A DNA stretch of 15,062 nt from Muribaculaceae bacterium (GTDB lineage: Bacteria > Bacteroidota > Bacteroidia > Bacteroidales > Muribaculaceae): positions 100,222 to 115,283 of the forward strand of contig JABUUJ010000029.1 in the NCBI GenBank assembly GCA_021443235.1, read 5' to 3'. Positions 6,931 to 14,075 of this stretch are shown in pieces. The notes beneath the pieces are model-generated. The model saw only the letters and a list, made by a program, of their open reading frames with translations. It was not told where the DNA came from and did no database searches. A program made the translations under genes and the position numbers. Numbering within the stretch: the first letter of the stretch is position 1; each line of letters opens with the position of its first letter.

Positions 6931-8031
6931 TCAATGATTCTCGCAATATTCTTCCCACCTCTTGATGAGCGACGCCATGTCGTCGGGCAGCGGGCTGTCA
7001 AAATCCATCTGCTGGCCCGTAGTGGGGTGAACAAATCCTAATGTCTTGGCGTGCAGCGCCTGGCGTGGGCACAGCGCAAAGCAGTTGCGGATGAACTGCG
7101 CATACTTGGCCGACGTGTTGCCCCGCAGAATCTGGTCGCCGCCATAGCGCTCATCATTAAACAACGGATGCCCGATGTGCTTCATGTGGACGCGTATCTG
7201 ATGCGTGCGGCCAGTCTCAAGTTGGCAACGCACCACCGCCACATGCGCAAGGTTCTCAAGCGTGTGATAGTGCGTCACAGCATGCTTGCCCATGTCGCCA
7301 TCGGGAAACACACACATCTGCAGGCGGTCGCGCAGGCTGCGCCCTATGTTGCCCGTCACTGTGCCGTCGGCCTCCTTCATCTCGCCCCACACCACAGCGA
7401 TATACTGACGCTTGGTGGTCTTGTTGAAAAACTGCTTGCCCAGGTGTGTCTTGGCGTTGGGCGTCTTCGCCACAACAAGCAGCCCCGACGTGTCCTTGTC
7501 GATGCGGTGCACCAGCCCCATGCGGGGGTCGGTCACATCATAGTCGGGATTATCCTTGAAATGCCATGCCAGCGCGTTGACGAGTGTCCCGTCATAGTTG
7601 CCATGACCTGGATGCACGCACATCCCGGCAGGCTTGTTCACCACCAGCACATCATCGTCTTCCCACACAATGTCGAGCGGAATGTCTTGAGCCACAATCT
7701 CATTCTCATAGCGCGGACGATCCATAACCACGCTGATGATGTCGCCCGGATGAACGCGATAGTTCGACTTCACCGGCCGCCCGTTCACGCGTATGCACTC
7801 GGCATCGGCGGCGTTCTGGATGCGGTTGCGCGACGTGCCCTTGATGCGCTCCACCAGATACTTGTCGATGCGCAGCAACACCTGCCCCTTCTCCACCTCA
7901 TAGCGGTAGTGCTCCCAAAAGTCACGACCGTTCTCGGTAAAGTCAGGGTCGGCAAAGTCCATCTGGATAGGACGACCAGTAGCGCCACCATCCAGTTCCT
8001 CATCCTCCCAGCTGTTGCCAAACTCATCCAT
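6931..8031 (-). CDS. RluA/RluD-family 23S rRNA pseudouridine synthase
   Basis: The 366-aa protein has an acidic N-terminal extension (about 1-48), an S4-type RNA-binding domain at about 50-103 (LRIDKYLVERIKGTSRNRIQ … IRVNGRPVKSNYRVHPGD), and the RluA-family catalytic domain. Its active-site motif HRIDKDTSGLLVVAKT (175-190) contains the catalytic Asp178. Other family marks are VNKPAGMCVHP (131-141), LETGRTHQIRVH (271-282) and HPLFNDERYGG (288-298). The motif and the S4 domain are closest to RluD, which modifies helix 69 of 23S rRNA, but the exact target site cannot be told from sequence. It follows the PASTA gene on the same strand after 118 bases; in Bacteroidales the two are commonly neighbours. 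The start ATG at 8031 is the first in frame after an AT-rich repeat. Confidence 0.93.
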   Translation of the reverse strand: MDEFGNSWEDEELDGGATGRPIQMDFADPDFTENGRDFWEHYRYEVEKGQVLLRIDKYLVERIKGTSRNRIQNAADAECIRVNGRPVKSNYRVHPGDIISVVMDRPRYENEIVAQDIPLDIVWEDDDVLVVNKPAGMCVHPGHGNYDGTLVNALAWHFKDNPDYDVTDPRMGLVHRIDKDTSGLLVVAKTPNAKTHLGKQFFNKTTKRQYIAVVWGEMKEADGTVTGNIGRSLRDRLQMCVFPDGDMGKHAVTHYHTLENLAHVAVVRCQLETGRTHQIRVHMKHIGHPLFNDERYGGDQILRGNTSAKYAQFIRNCFALCPRQALHAKTLGFVHPTTGQQMDFDSPLPDDMASLIKRWEEYCENH

Positions 8032-8041
8032 CCGCTTTAAT

Positions 8042-8069
8042 GTTTATAGTTTATTGTTTATTGTTTATC
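8042..8069. repeat. Four 7-bp tandem units in the rluD-like gene leader
   Basis: GTTTATA, GTTTATT, GTTTATT and GTTTATC run head to tail (8042-8048, 8049-8055, 8056-8062, 8063-8069); on the coding strand they read as AATAAAC units 11-38 bases upstream of the start codon at 8031. Confidence 0.75.
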
Positions 8070-8123
8070 GAGCCTCTCGTTACAGTCGATACATTCATCA
8101 CAATCGTTACATTCGACATCCAT
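8058..8123 (-). CDS. Possible 21-aa Cys-rich mini-ORF (CxxCxxCxxC)
   Basis: The minus strand from ATG 8121-8123 to TAA 8058-8060 encodes MDVECNDCDECIDCNERLDK followed by Gln. Four cysteines (5, 8, 11, 14) are spaced as in iron-sulfur or zinc-binding loops, and the peptide is very acidic. It lies between the PASTA gene, which ends at 8150, and the pseudouridine synthase gene, on the same strand. There is no visible ribosome-binding site. The same DNA can be read as a degenerate 9-bp tandem repeat, which would create regularly spaced Cys codons by itself, so a real gene is less likely than not. Confidence 0.25.
   Translation of the reverse strand: MDVECNDCDECIDCNERLDKQ
8076..8120. repeat. Degenerate 9-bp tandem repeat, five units
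   Basis: On the plus strand the units are CTCGTTACA, GTCGATACA, TTCATCACA, ATCGTTACA and the weak TTCGACATC, in unbroken 9-base phase. The form NTCGWTACA resembles the CTTGATAAA units on the other side of the PASTA gene (GTCGATACA matches six of nine), so the two arrays may be related. Confidence 0.55.
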
Positions 8124-8149
8124 AGGCGCCGCGCGCAATTAATTAAGAA

Positions 8150-8785
8150 TTAATCAAAATCCTCTAACGCTTGCGCCGCCTCTATCGAGTCGATTGTCGC
8201 CGAGTCAATCGCCTGATAAGGATTATAGTAGTCCATCTCGCCACGACCCACGCTCAGTCGCACACTCGCGTTAATCGCCACGCCCTCGCCGGGAACGATA
8301 CCCTTGCCGTTCACCGCCACATTCACGATAAGGCCCTGATAGGGCGACTGAACGGTGTCGACCACGATATTCTTGAAACCCATCGCACGCAACTGCGCAA
8401 TGCCCTGGCGAGCAGGCGTGTCCTTCAGCCTGGGAAACGACACAAGGCGAGGATGAGAGGCGTTGACGCTCAAATACACAGTGCGTATCGCCTTAATCAT
8501 CGAGCCCACCTTCGGCTCCTGGTCGGTAACCACTCCAGGCTTGAAATTCTCGTTATAGACAGTCGAGTCGGCAATCTCCCATTTCAACCCGGCCTCCTCA
8601 AGCTTCGCAATCGCTTGACTCAATGGCATGTTGCGCACCTCAGGCACAGGCCTCTCCTGACCGTGAGACGTAAACACGTCGACAAACAGCAACGCCACCA
8701 CGATGGCAACGCAAAACGCAATCGCTATCAGCACCGAGTTCACCAAAAAAGGATGCCTCTCCCTAAACGGAATACTATGTCCCAT
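8150..8785 (-). CDS. Membrane-anchored PASTA-domain protein
   Basis: The 211-aa product has a short cytoplasmic N-terminus (MGHSIPFRERHPF), one membrane helix (about 14-38) and an extracytoplasmic part with two PASTA domains, about 44-110 (PVPEVRNMPLSQAIAKLEEA … VYLSVNA) and 113-182 (LVSFPRLKDTPARQGIAQLR … VRLSVGRG). A low-complexity acidic tail follows. PASTA domains bind peptidoglycan or muropeptides in kinases and penicillin-binding proteins; here no kinase or transpeptidase domain is attached. The start chosen is ATG 8785, because an upstream in-frame ATG at 8839 would put residues with no family match before the basic pre-membrane segment and would lie upstream of the probable transcript start. 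The pseudouridine synthase gene follows on the same strand and may share the transcript. Confidence 0.88.
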   Translation of the reverse strand: MGHSIPFRERHPFLVNSVLIAIAFCVAIVVALLFVDVFTSHGQERPVPEVRNMPLSQAIAKLEEAGLKWEIADSTVYNENFKPGVVTDQEPKVGSMIKAIRTVYLSVNASHPRLVSFPRLKDTPARQGIAQLRAMGFKNIVVDTVQSPYQGLIVNVAVNGKGIVPGEGVAINASVRLSVGRGEMDYYNPYQAIDSATIDSIEAAQALEDFD

Positions 8786-8808
8786 ATCAATAATACCAAT
8801 TAAATAAT

Positions 8809-8839
8809 CAAAACTAAAATAACAGCCCCACAGCCACAA
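8809..8839 (-). promoter_or_regulatory. Promoter of the PASTA gene
   Basis: Read on the minus strand, TAGTTTTG (8816 to 8809) matches the Bacteroidota -7 box TAnnTTTG, and TTG at 8839-8837 lies 20 bases upstream as the -33 element. Transcription would start about 8800, leaving a leader of about 15-20 bases before the ATG at 8785, which supports that start over the one at 8839. Confidence 0.6.
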
Positions 8840-8933
8840 CAGCCCCCATTACAATCTGCAAAATTAACAATTCTCCCCCACCTGTGCAAATCCCACCAAC
8901 AAAAGTTTAAGGTTTATTGTCTATAAGCCACTA

Positions 8934-9059
8934 CCCTTAACGCCCTTAACGCCCTTATACCTTGAAAAACTTGATAACCTTGATAACCTTGATAACCTTG
9001 ATAAACTTGATAAACTTGATAAACTTGATAAACTTGATAAACTTGATAAACTTGATAAA
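8934..9059. repeat. 9-bp minisatellite, 14 consecutive units
   Basis: Fourteen 9-base units run without a phase break: CCCTTAACG twice (8934-8951), CCCTTATAC (8952-8960), CTTGAAAAA (8961-8969), CTTGATAAC three times (8970-8996) and CTTGATAAA seven times (8997-9059). The seven identical copies lie at the end nearer the downstream gene and divergence increases away from it, the pattern expected if new copies are added at one end. The array sits between the divergent PASTA gene and the T9SS type B gene. Confidence 0.95.
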
Positions 9060-9072
9060 CTATTCTTGGCGT

Positions 9073-9100
9073 GGCGTGCAATAAAATGCGGGGGCACGCC
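9073..9100 (+). other. Hairpin in the leader of the T9SS type B gene
   Basis: GGCGTGC (9073-9079) pairs with GCACGCC (9094-9100) around a 14-base loop, 45 bases before the start codon at 9145. No T-run follows, so it is more likely an operator or leader structure than a terminator. I see no TAnnTTTG box between the repeat array and the gene; TATTCTTG at 9061-9068 misses it by one base. Confidence 0.45.
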
Positions 9101-9144
9101 GTTTGTAGTTATAGGTGTGCTATAAATGGTGCATCGCTATTGTT

Positions 9145-10515
9145 ATGAATATACGATTTTTCTTTGCGGTCATCTCGCTCGTGATGGCGCTCACGGCAAG
9201 CGCCTCGGTAGAGTTTACAGGCCTCACACGCGAACTATATGACACCGTGCCCGAGCGCTCTACGGGCATCAACCACATATATGTAATCTACGATACTAAC
9301 GGCGTGGGAATGACCTACACCGCCGATACCGACAACCCCGTCACCTGGTACACTTTCGACCAGTCTACCATCGGCTCTCCGCAGGAAATCACCGTGGAGC
9401 ACGACGGACGCCTCACCACGCTCAACCAGGTGCTCCCCAACGTGGGCTACATCATCGAGGAAGGCACCAGCCGCCTCTACCTGTGGCTGGTCGACTATAG
9501 CGACTACCGCTTCTCGCTCAACAGTGTGAACGTGGCGAGCGACGGCGACTGCGGCTCGACAACGCTCAACATCGACGGCTTCGGCCCCGAAATCCCATAC
9601 TGCACTCTCACTGGCGTGCGCAAAGTTATCAACCGCGACATCAAGATTAAGTACAACAACCTCGTGTGGAGCCTCGATGAGGGCGAGGGAGAGGAGGAAA
9701 TCGAGCCCGAGTGGGTCGAGCGCCCCATGACCGACTCGCTCGCATCGCTCCGACCCGCCGTGGCGCTGCCCGCACCCACCACCAACACCACCTTCACCGT
9801 GTGCGGCGACCGTTTCCTCCGCTTCTGGGGCGAGGAAGTGTGCGTCGAGAGTAATGAGTATTATACCGCTGCCATCGACGTGCGATGCGTCATCACGCAG
9901 ACGAGCGAGAAGCACGACAACGAGATAAAAACCGGCTCGGAGGGCACGTTGGGCGGCTCGGCTCCGTGCACCATCACCTTCGCGGCCTATTGCACCGACG
10001 CTGTCATGCACCGCGAGTGGCAGATGTCAAACGACTACAACTTCTCGACACTCGACCTGCGCCTCAATCAGGAGGTCGTGGAGCAACTCTTTGAGGACGC
10101 CGGAACCACCTACTGGCGCTTCTATGCCACCAACGCCGACGGCACCTGCGAGTACTACAGCGACATTTACACCGTCTCGATAGGCGAGAGCGAACTTATA
10201 TGCCCCAACGTCTTCACCCCCGGCTCAAGCGAGGGCGTGAACGACATCTGGAAGGTGTCCTACCGCTCTATCATCGACTTCCACTGCACCATCTTCAACC
10301 GATGGGGAAACGTCATCACCGAGCTCAAGCACCCCTCCGAGGGATGGGACGGCAAGTACAAAGGAAAACTTGTGCCGGCAGGCGTATATTTCTATGTCAT
10401 CAACGCAAAGGGCAGCGACGGCAAGAACTACAAGCTCAGCGGCGACATCAACATAATAAGGTATAAGCGCGTTGATCATGGCGGCGGCGACGACCCCGTC
10501 GTGAGTCACGAGTAA
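9145..10515 (+). CDS. Secreted protein with T9SS type B (gliding-motility type) C-terminal domain
   Basis: The 456-aa product starts with a clear signal peptide (MNIRFFFAVISLVMALTASA, then SVEF) and ends with a gliding-motility-associated C-terminal domain (CHU_C type) at about 350-445: ICPNVFTPGSSEGVNDIWKV … FNRWGNVITEL … GWDGKYKGKLVPAGVYFYVI. This domain is the type B signal for secretion by the type IX system. The usual PNGDGxND loop is GSSEGVND here. The middle is beta-rich, with an acidic Glu/Gly stretch (GEGEEEIEPE) and no recognised enzyme motif. The start is ATG 9145, not the in-frame ATG at 9115, because only the former puts the signal peptide at the N-terminus. uvrA follows after 21 bases, so read-through into uvrA is likely. 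Confidence 0.9.
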   Translation: MNIRFFFAVISLVMALTASASVEFTGLTRELYDTVPERSTGINHIYVIYDTNGVGMTYTADTDNPVTWYTFDQSTIGSPQEITVEHDGRLTTLNQVLPNVGYIIEEGTSRLYLWLVDYSDYRFSLNSVNVASDGDCGSTTLNIDGFGPEIPYCTLTGVRKVINRDIKIKYNNLVWSLDEGEGEEEIEPEWVERPMTDSLASLRPAVALPAPTTNTTFTVCGDRFLRFWGEEVCVESNEYYTAAIDVRCVITQTSEKHDNEIKTGSEGTLGGSAPCTITFAAYCTDAVMHREWQMSNDYNFSTLDLRLNQEVVEQLFEDAGTTYWRFYATNADGTCEYYSDIYTVSIGESELICPNVFTPGSSEGVNDIWKVSYRSIIDFHCTIFNRWGNVITELKHPSEGWDGKYKGKLVPAGVYFYVINAKGSDGKNYKLSGDINIIRYKRVDHGGGDDPVVSHE

Positions 10516-10536
10516 CGATAAACCAGTTTAGACTGA

Positions 10537-13365
10537 ATGAAACTTAACGGCAAGGACACCGAGTGCCTCACCGTGCTCGGAGCTAAGGTGCACAACCTGA
10601 AAAACATAGATGTGGACATACCACACTATGCTCTCACCGTCATCACCGGACTGAGCGGCAGCGGAAAGTCGTCGCTCGCTTTCGACACCATTTTTGCCGA
10701 AGGACAACGACGATACCTCGAGACGTTCTCGTCCTATGCCCGAAACATGCTCGGTGTGCTCGAGCGACCTAACGTCGACAAAATCTCGGGACTAAACCCC
10801 GTGATTTCAATCAGCCAGAAGACCACCAACAAAAACCCTCGCTCTACTGTGGGCACCACAACCGAGGTCTACGACTATCTGCGACTACTATTCGCACGTG
10901 CCGCCGACGCCTACTCCTATGCCTCGGGAGAGCGCATGGTGAAATACTCGGTCGAGAAAATTCTCGCCCTCATCCTGTCGAAATACGACCAGCGCAAAAT
11001 ATATGTCCTCGCACCGCTCGTCAAGAACCGCAAGGGCCACTACAAAGACCTCTTCGAGCAACTGCGCAAGAAGGGATACCTCAACGTGCGCGTCGATGGC
11101 GAGCTGCGCGAAATCACCTTCGGCATGAAGGTCGACCGATACCACAACCACAGCATCGAGCTCGTTGTCGACCGCCTCAAGGTGTCGGCCAAAGACGAGC
11201 GGCGACTCCTCGACACCGTCAACGTCGCCTTCAAGCAGGGCAACGGCCAGCTCATGATTCTCGACAACGAGACGCAGGAGCTGGGCTACTACAGCAAGGC
11301 GCTCATGGACCCTGTCACCGGGCTTTCCTATCCAGAGCCTGCACCCCACAACTTCTCGTTCAACTCCCCTCTGGGAGCGTGCCCCAAGTGCAAGGGGCTG
11401 GGATATGTCAATGTCATCGACCGGGAGAAACTCATGCCCGACATGAGTGTCTCTATCAAGGATGGTGGCATCATGCCGCTGGGAAAATTCAAAAACGAGG
11501 CCATCTTCTGGCAACTTCAGGCCATCTGCGAGAAGCACGGGTTCACGCTCGACACACCTCTGAGCCAACTCACCGACGAGTGCCTCGACGACATCCTCAA
11601 CGGCACCGACGAGCGGCTCATCATTCACACCGATAGCAACGCCACAAGCAACTATTTACTCTCGTTCGATGGTCTCGTCAAGTACATCGAGAGGCTGCAA
11701 GACGATACTTCCACGTCTCAGGCACAGAAATGGGCTGGGCAGTTCTACTCGAGCACCGTGTGCCCTGAGTGCGGCGGCAATCGCCTCAACCGCGAGGCGC
11801 TGCACTTCCGCCTCAACGGCATGAACATCGCTCAGCTCTCGGCAATGGACATCAGCCAGCTGCGCGACTGGATCGCCGACCTGCACAACCACCTCGACGA
11901 CACCAAGAACATAATCGCCAGCGAGATCGTGAAGGAAATCGGCAGCCGCCTCGATTTCCTCGTCGCCGTGGGCCTCGACTATGTGTCGCTCAACCGCTCC
12001 AGTGCGTCGCTCTCGGGAGGCGAGAGCCAGCGCATACGCCTCGCTACACAAATCGGGTCGCGCCTCGTCAACGTGCTCTACATCCTCGACGAGCCCAGCA
12101 TCGGGCTGCACCAGCGCGACAACAAGCGACTCATCGACTCGCTCAAGCAACTGCGCGACGAGGGCAACACGGTCATCGTCGTCGAGCACGACAAGGAGAT
12201 GATGCTCATGGCCGATTATATCATCGACATCGGCCCCAAAGCGGGTAGGAGAGGTGGCAACGTGGTCTTTGCCGGAACGCCCACACAGATGCTCGGGCAG
12301 CACACCATCACCGCACAGTATCTCAATGGCGAACTCACCATCGAGGTGCCTAAGCGACGCGAGGGAAACGGCCATTGGCTCACCCTGACGGGATGCCGCG
12401 GCAATAACCTCAAGAATGTGGAGCTGGCGCTGCCTTTGGGCACCCTCACGTGCGTCACTGGCGTGAGCGGCAGCGGCAAGTCGTCGCTCATCAATGCCAC
12501 GCTGCAGCCCATCCTCAGCAAGCATTTCTACCGCTCGCTCACCGAGCCGCTGCCCTACGACTCAATCGACGGACTACAGCACATCGACAAGGTGGTGACC
12601 GTCGACCAGTCGCCGCTGGGACGCACTCCGCGCTCCAACCCCGCAACCTACACCGGCGTGTTCTCCGACATACGCAGCCTCTTCGTTAACCTGCCCGAAG
12701 CCAAGATTCGTGGCTACCGACCCGGACGCTTCTCTTTCAACACCGGAAACGGTCGCTGCTCTGTGTGCAAGGGAAATGGCTATAAAACGGTGGAAATGAA
12801 CTTCTTACCCGATGTGCTCGTGCCTTGCGAGGATTGTGGCGGAAAACGCTATAACCGTGAGACTCTGGAAGTTAAGTTCAAGGGCAAGAGTATCGCCGAC
12901 GTCCTCGACATGACGATAAACCAAGCCGTGGAGTTTTTCGAAGCCATTCCCGCGATTCTCGGCAAAGTGAAGATGCTGCAAGAGGTGGGATTGGGCTACA
13001 TCAAGCTCGGACAACCATCAAGCACCCTCTCGGGCGGCGAGAGTCAGCGCGTGAAACTCGCAACCGAACTCGCCAAAAAGGACACCGGGCGCACTCTCTA
13101 CATCCTTGACGAACCCACCACAGGTCTACATTTCGAGGATATCAAGGTGCTGATGGGCGTGCTAAATAAATTGGTCCAAAAGGGAAATACCGTCGTGGTT
13201 ATCGAGCACAACCTGGATGTGATCAAATGCGCCGACTACATCATCGACATGGGTCCCGAAGGCGGACGAGGGGGTGGGGTAGTCGTTGCTACCGGTACTC
13301 CCGAGCAAGTGGCACAGTCGCCCGATTCTATCACCGCTCGCTTCCTGAAGCCCGAGTTGGAGTAA
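10537..13365 (+). CDS. uvrA: Excinuclease ABC subunit A
   Basis: The 942-aa product has the full family length and finds DNA damage for nucleotide excision repair, loading UvrB. It holds two ABC ATPase modules: Walker A GLSGSGKS (about 38-45) and GVSGSGKS (642-649), ABC signatures LSGGESQRIRLA (492-503) and LSGGESQRVKLA (831-842), and Walker B LYILDEP in both (the first at 514-520). The second zinc module is intact (C741, C744, C764, C767), as is CPECGG at 409-414. In the first zinc module only the C-terminal pair C282-C285 is present; the expected preceding CxxC is absent (the segment reads YSKALMDPVTGLSYPEPAP). This resembles what I recall of other Bacteroidota UvrA proteins, so it is probably a lineage trait. 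No own promoter is evident in the 21-base gap after the T9SS type B gene. Confidence 0.97.
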   Translation: MKLNGKDTECLTVLGAKVHNLKNIDVDIPHYALTVITGLSGSGKSSLAFDTIFAEGQRRYLETFSSYARNMLGVLERPNVDKISGLNPVISISQKTTNKNPRSTVGTTTEVYDYLRLLFARAADAYSYASGERMVKYSVEKILALILSKYDQRKIYVLAPLVKNRKGHYKDLFEQLRKKGYLNVRVDGELREITFGMKVDRYHNHSIELVVDRLKVSAKDERRLLDTVNVAFKQGNGQLMILDNETQELGYYSKALMDPVTGLSYPEPAPHNFSFNSPLGACPKCKGLGYVNVIDREKLMPDMSVSIKDGGIMPLGKFKNEAIFWQLQAICEKHGFTLDTPLSQLTDECLDDILNGTDERLIIHTDSNATSNYLLSFDGLVKYIERLQDDTSTSQAQKWAGQFYSSTVCPECGGNRLNREALHFRLNGMNIAQLSAMDISQLRDWIADLHNHLDDTKNIIASEIVKEIGSRLDFLVAVGLDYVSLNRSSASLSGGESQRIRLATQIGSRLVNVLYILDEPSIGLHQRDNKRLIDSLKQLRDEGNTVIVVEHDKEMMLMADYIIDIGPKAGRRGGNVVFAGTPTQMLGQHTITAQYLNGELTIEVPKRREGNGHWLTLTGCRGNNLKNVELALPLGTLTCVTGVSGSGKSSLINATLQPILSKHFYRSLTEPLPYDSIDGLQHIDKVVTVDQSPLGRTPRSNPATYTGVFSDIRSLFVNLPEAKIRGYRPGRFSFNTGNGRCSVCKGNGYKTVEMNFLPDVLVPCEDCGGKRYNRETLEVKFKGKSIADVLDMTINQAVEFFEAIPAILGKVKMLQEVGLGYIKLGQPSSTLSGGESQRVKLATELAKKDTGRTLYILDEPTTGLHFEDIKVLMGVLNKLVQKGNTVVVIEHNLDVIKCADYIIDMGPEGGRGGGVVVATGTPEQVAQSPDSITARFLKPELE

Positions 13366-13435
13366 CCCACGCTCTATTCGCATTTAGGTGAAGTAATCCA
13401 CGCCTTTTGTAGGCTTAGCTGTAGTCACTCACGCT
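13361..13435. repeat. Three degenerate 13-bp repeats with 31-bp period at the uvrA 3' end
   Basis: AGTAACCCACGCT (13361-13373), AGTAATCCACGCC (13392-13404) and AGTCACTCACGCT (13423-13435) start exactly 31 bases apart (three helical turns). The first overlaps the uvrA stop codon. A weaker CCACGAT follows at 13457-13463, out of phase. The 18-base intervals between repeats are unrelated. Confidence 0.5.
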
Positions 13436-13542
13436 GCTCCTATAATGTCGCTCGTGCCACGATATTTCATCCTCACAGCCCTTGTTTTTTGTGCTTCTTG
13501 TTTCCCACATCCTGTTTTCTTCTTCAAAATTTGACGCAGTTA

Positions 13543-13608
13543 GCGATTTTTTGAGCAAAAATCGCACGCATTTCAGGCTTGATACCATGTTTTTGACCTG
13601 AAAAATGC
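13543..13608 (+). ncRNA. Possible structured RNA: two hairpins before a terminator
   Basis: Hairpin 1 is GCGATTTTT (13543-13551) with AAAAATCGC (13557-13565) around the loop TGAGC. Hairpin 2 is GCATTTCAGG (13568-13577) with CCTGAAAAATGC (13597-13608), perfect except for two extra A bases. They are followed 8 bases later by the terminator at 13617. Together they look like the 3' part of a small RNA or of a long uvrA 3' leader; I found no exact promoter for an independent transcript. Confidence 0.3.
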
Positions 13609-13616
13609 CCTTATAT

Positions 13617-13649
13617 ATGCCTCCAGAGTCGCTCTGGAGGCATTTTTTT
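13617..13649 (+). terminator. Perfect intrinsic terminator
   Basis: ATGCCTCCAGAG (13617-13628) pairs perfectly with CTCTGGAGGCAT (13632-13643) around a 3-base loop, followed by six T (13644-13649). It lies 251 bases after the uvrA stop, far for a simple gene end, so it ends either a long uvrA 3' UTR or a separate small RNA. Confidence 0.9.
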
Positions 13650-13970
13650 CAATTTTTTGAGTAAATAGAGCAGGGTAGGGGATTTGTACCTTAACTCGTT
13701 GTAGCATAGCCTATAAACCCGTTTTTTGCCCTTTCCCTGCTTTCTCACATTTTTCTGGCTCTATAATTGGTGCGTTTTGGTGAAAAATATCGCAAGGAAA
13801 TCGATTTGCAACGACAAAAATCGCAAAATGGTAACTTTACCACCACGCGTTTGCTGTTGTGAATTGTAAATTGTGAATTGCTGTTTGTTTTTGAAAAGGG
13901 CAGGTATGCGTCACAAAACAGCTCTTTACATTTGATTTTTCCTGTTTTTGTTTCTGCGGCCGCTTTCGTG

Positions 13971-14003
13971 TTTGTAAATTTACGTTCACACAATTTATTT
14001 TTG
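13971..14003 (+). promoter_or_regulatory. Bacteroidota-type promoter in the gene-less region
   Basis: TTTG (13971-13974) and TATTTTTG (13996-14003, TAnnTTTG) are separated by 21 bases, a full match to the -33/-7 consensus. Transcription would start near 14010, about 575 bases before the HTH start codon, so this makes either a long leader or a separate RNA. Confidence 0.6.
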
Positions 14004-14075
14004 CATCATTTTTTAGCATTAACACTTAATTACATTTAATATAAATCATTGAAAATTAATAAAATAATAAAAATG

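Noticed and set aside
7051..8040. Plus-strand open frame of 329 codons
   Set aside because: It lies opposite the pseudouridine synthase gene, whose S4 domain and HRIDKDTSG motif are unmistakable; the His/Ala/Val-rich plus-strand product has no recognisable domain and is an antisense shadow.
8171..8803. Plus-strand open frame of 210 codons
   Set aside because: Antisense to the PASTA gene; rich in Arg and His with no domain.
8934..9121. Open frame through the minisatellite giving Leu-Asp-Asn/Leu-Asp-Lys repeats
   Set aside because: It has no ATG, ends soon after the array, and the varied unit sequences do not look selected for a peptide; any 9-bp repeat without a stop gives such a frame.
11656..12525. 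Minus-strand open frame of 289 codons
   Set aside because: Antisense to the centre of uvrA, including the ABC signature and Walker B regions; a codon-bias artefact.
13361..13463. CRISPR-like repeat-spacer pattern at 31-base intervals
   Set aside because: The repeats are only 13 bases, degenerate and three in number, one overlaps a coding end, and no cas gene is near.
13366..13554. Open frame continuing about 60 codons after the uvrA stop, possibly a lost extension
   Set aside because: uvrA already has full family length at 942 residues, and the extra stretch has no similarity to UvrA or other domains.
13745..14025. Minus-strand open frames of 82 and 62 codons
   Set aside because: The products are Lys/Thr/Asn-rich, cover the direct repeat TTGTGAATTG and the promoter at 13971, and show no domain or conserved look.
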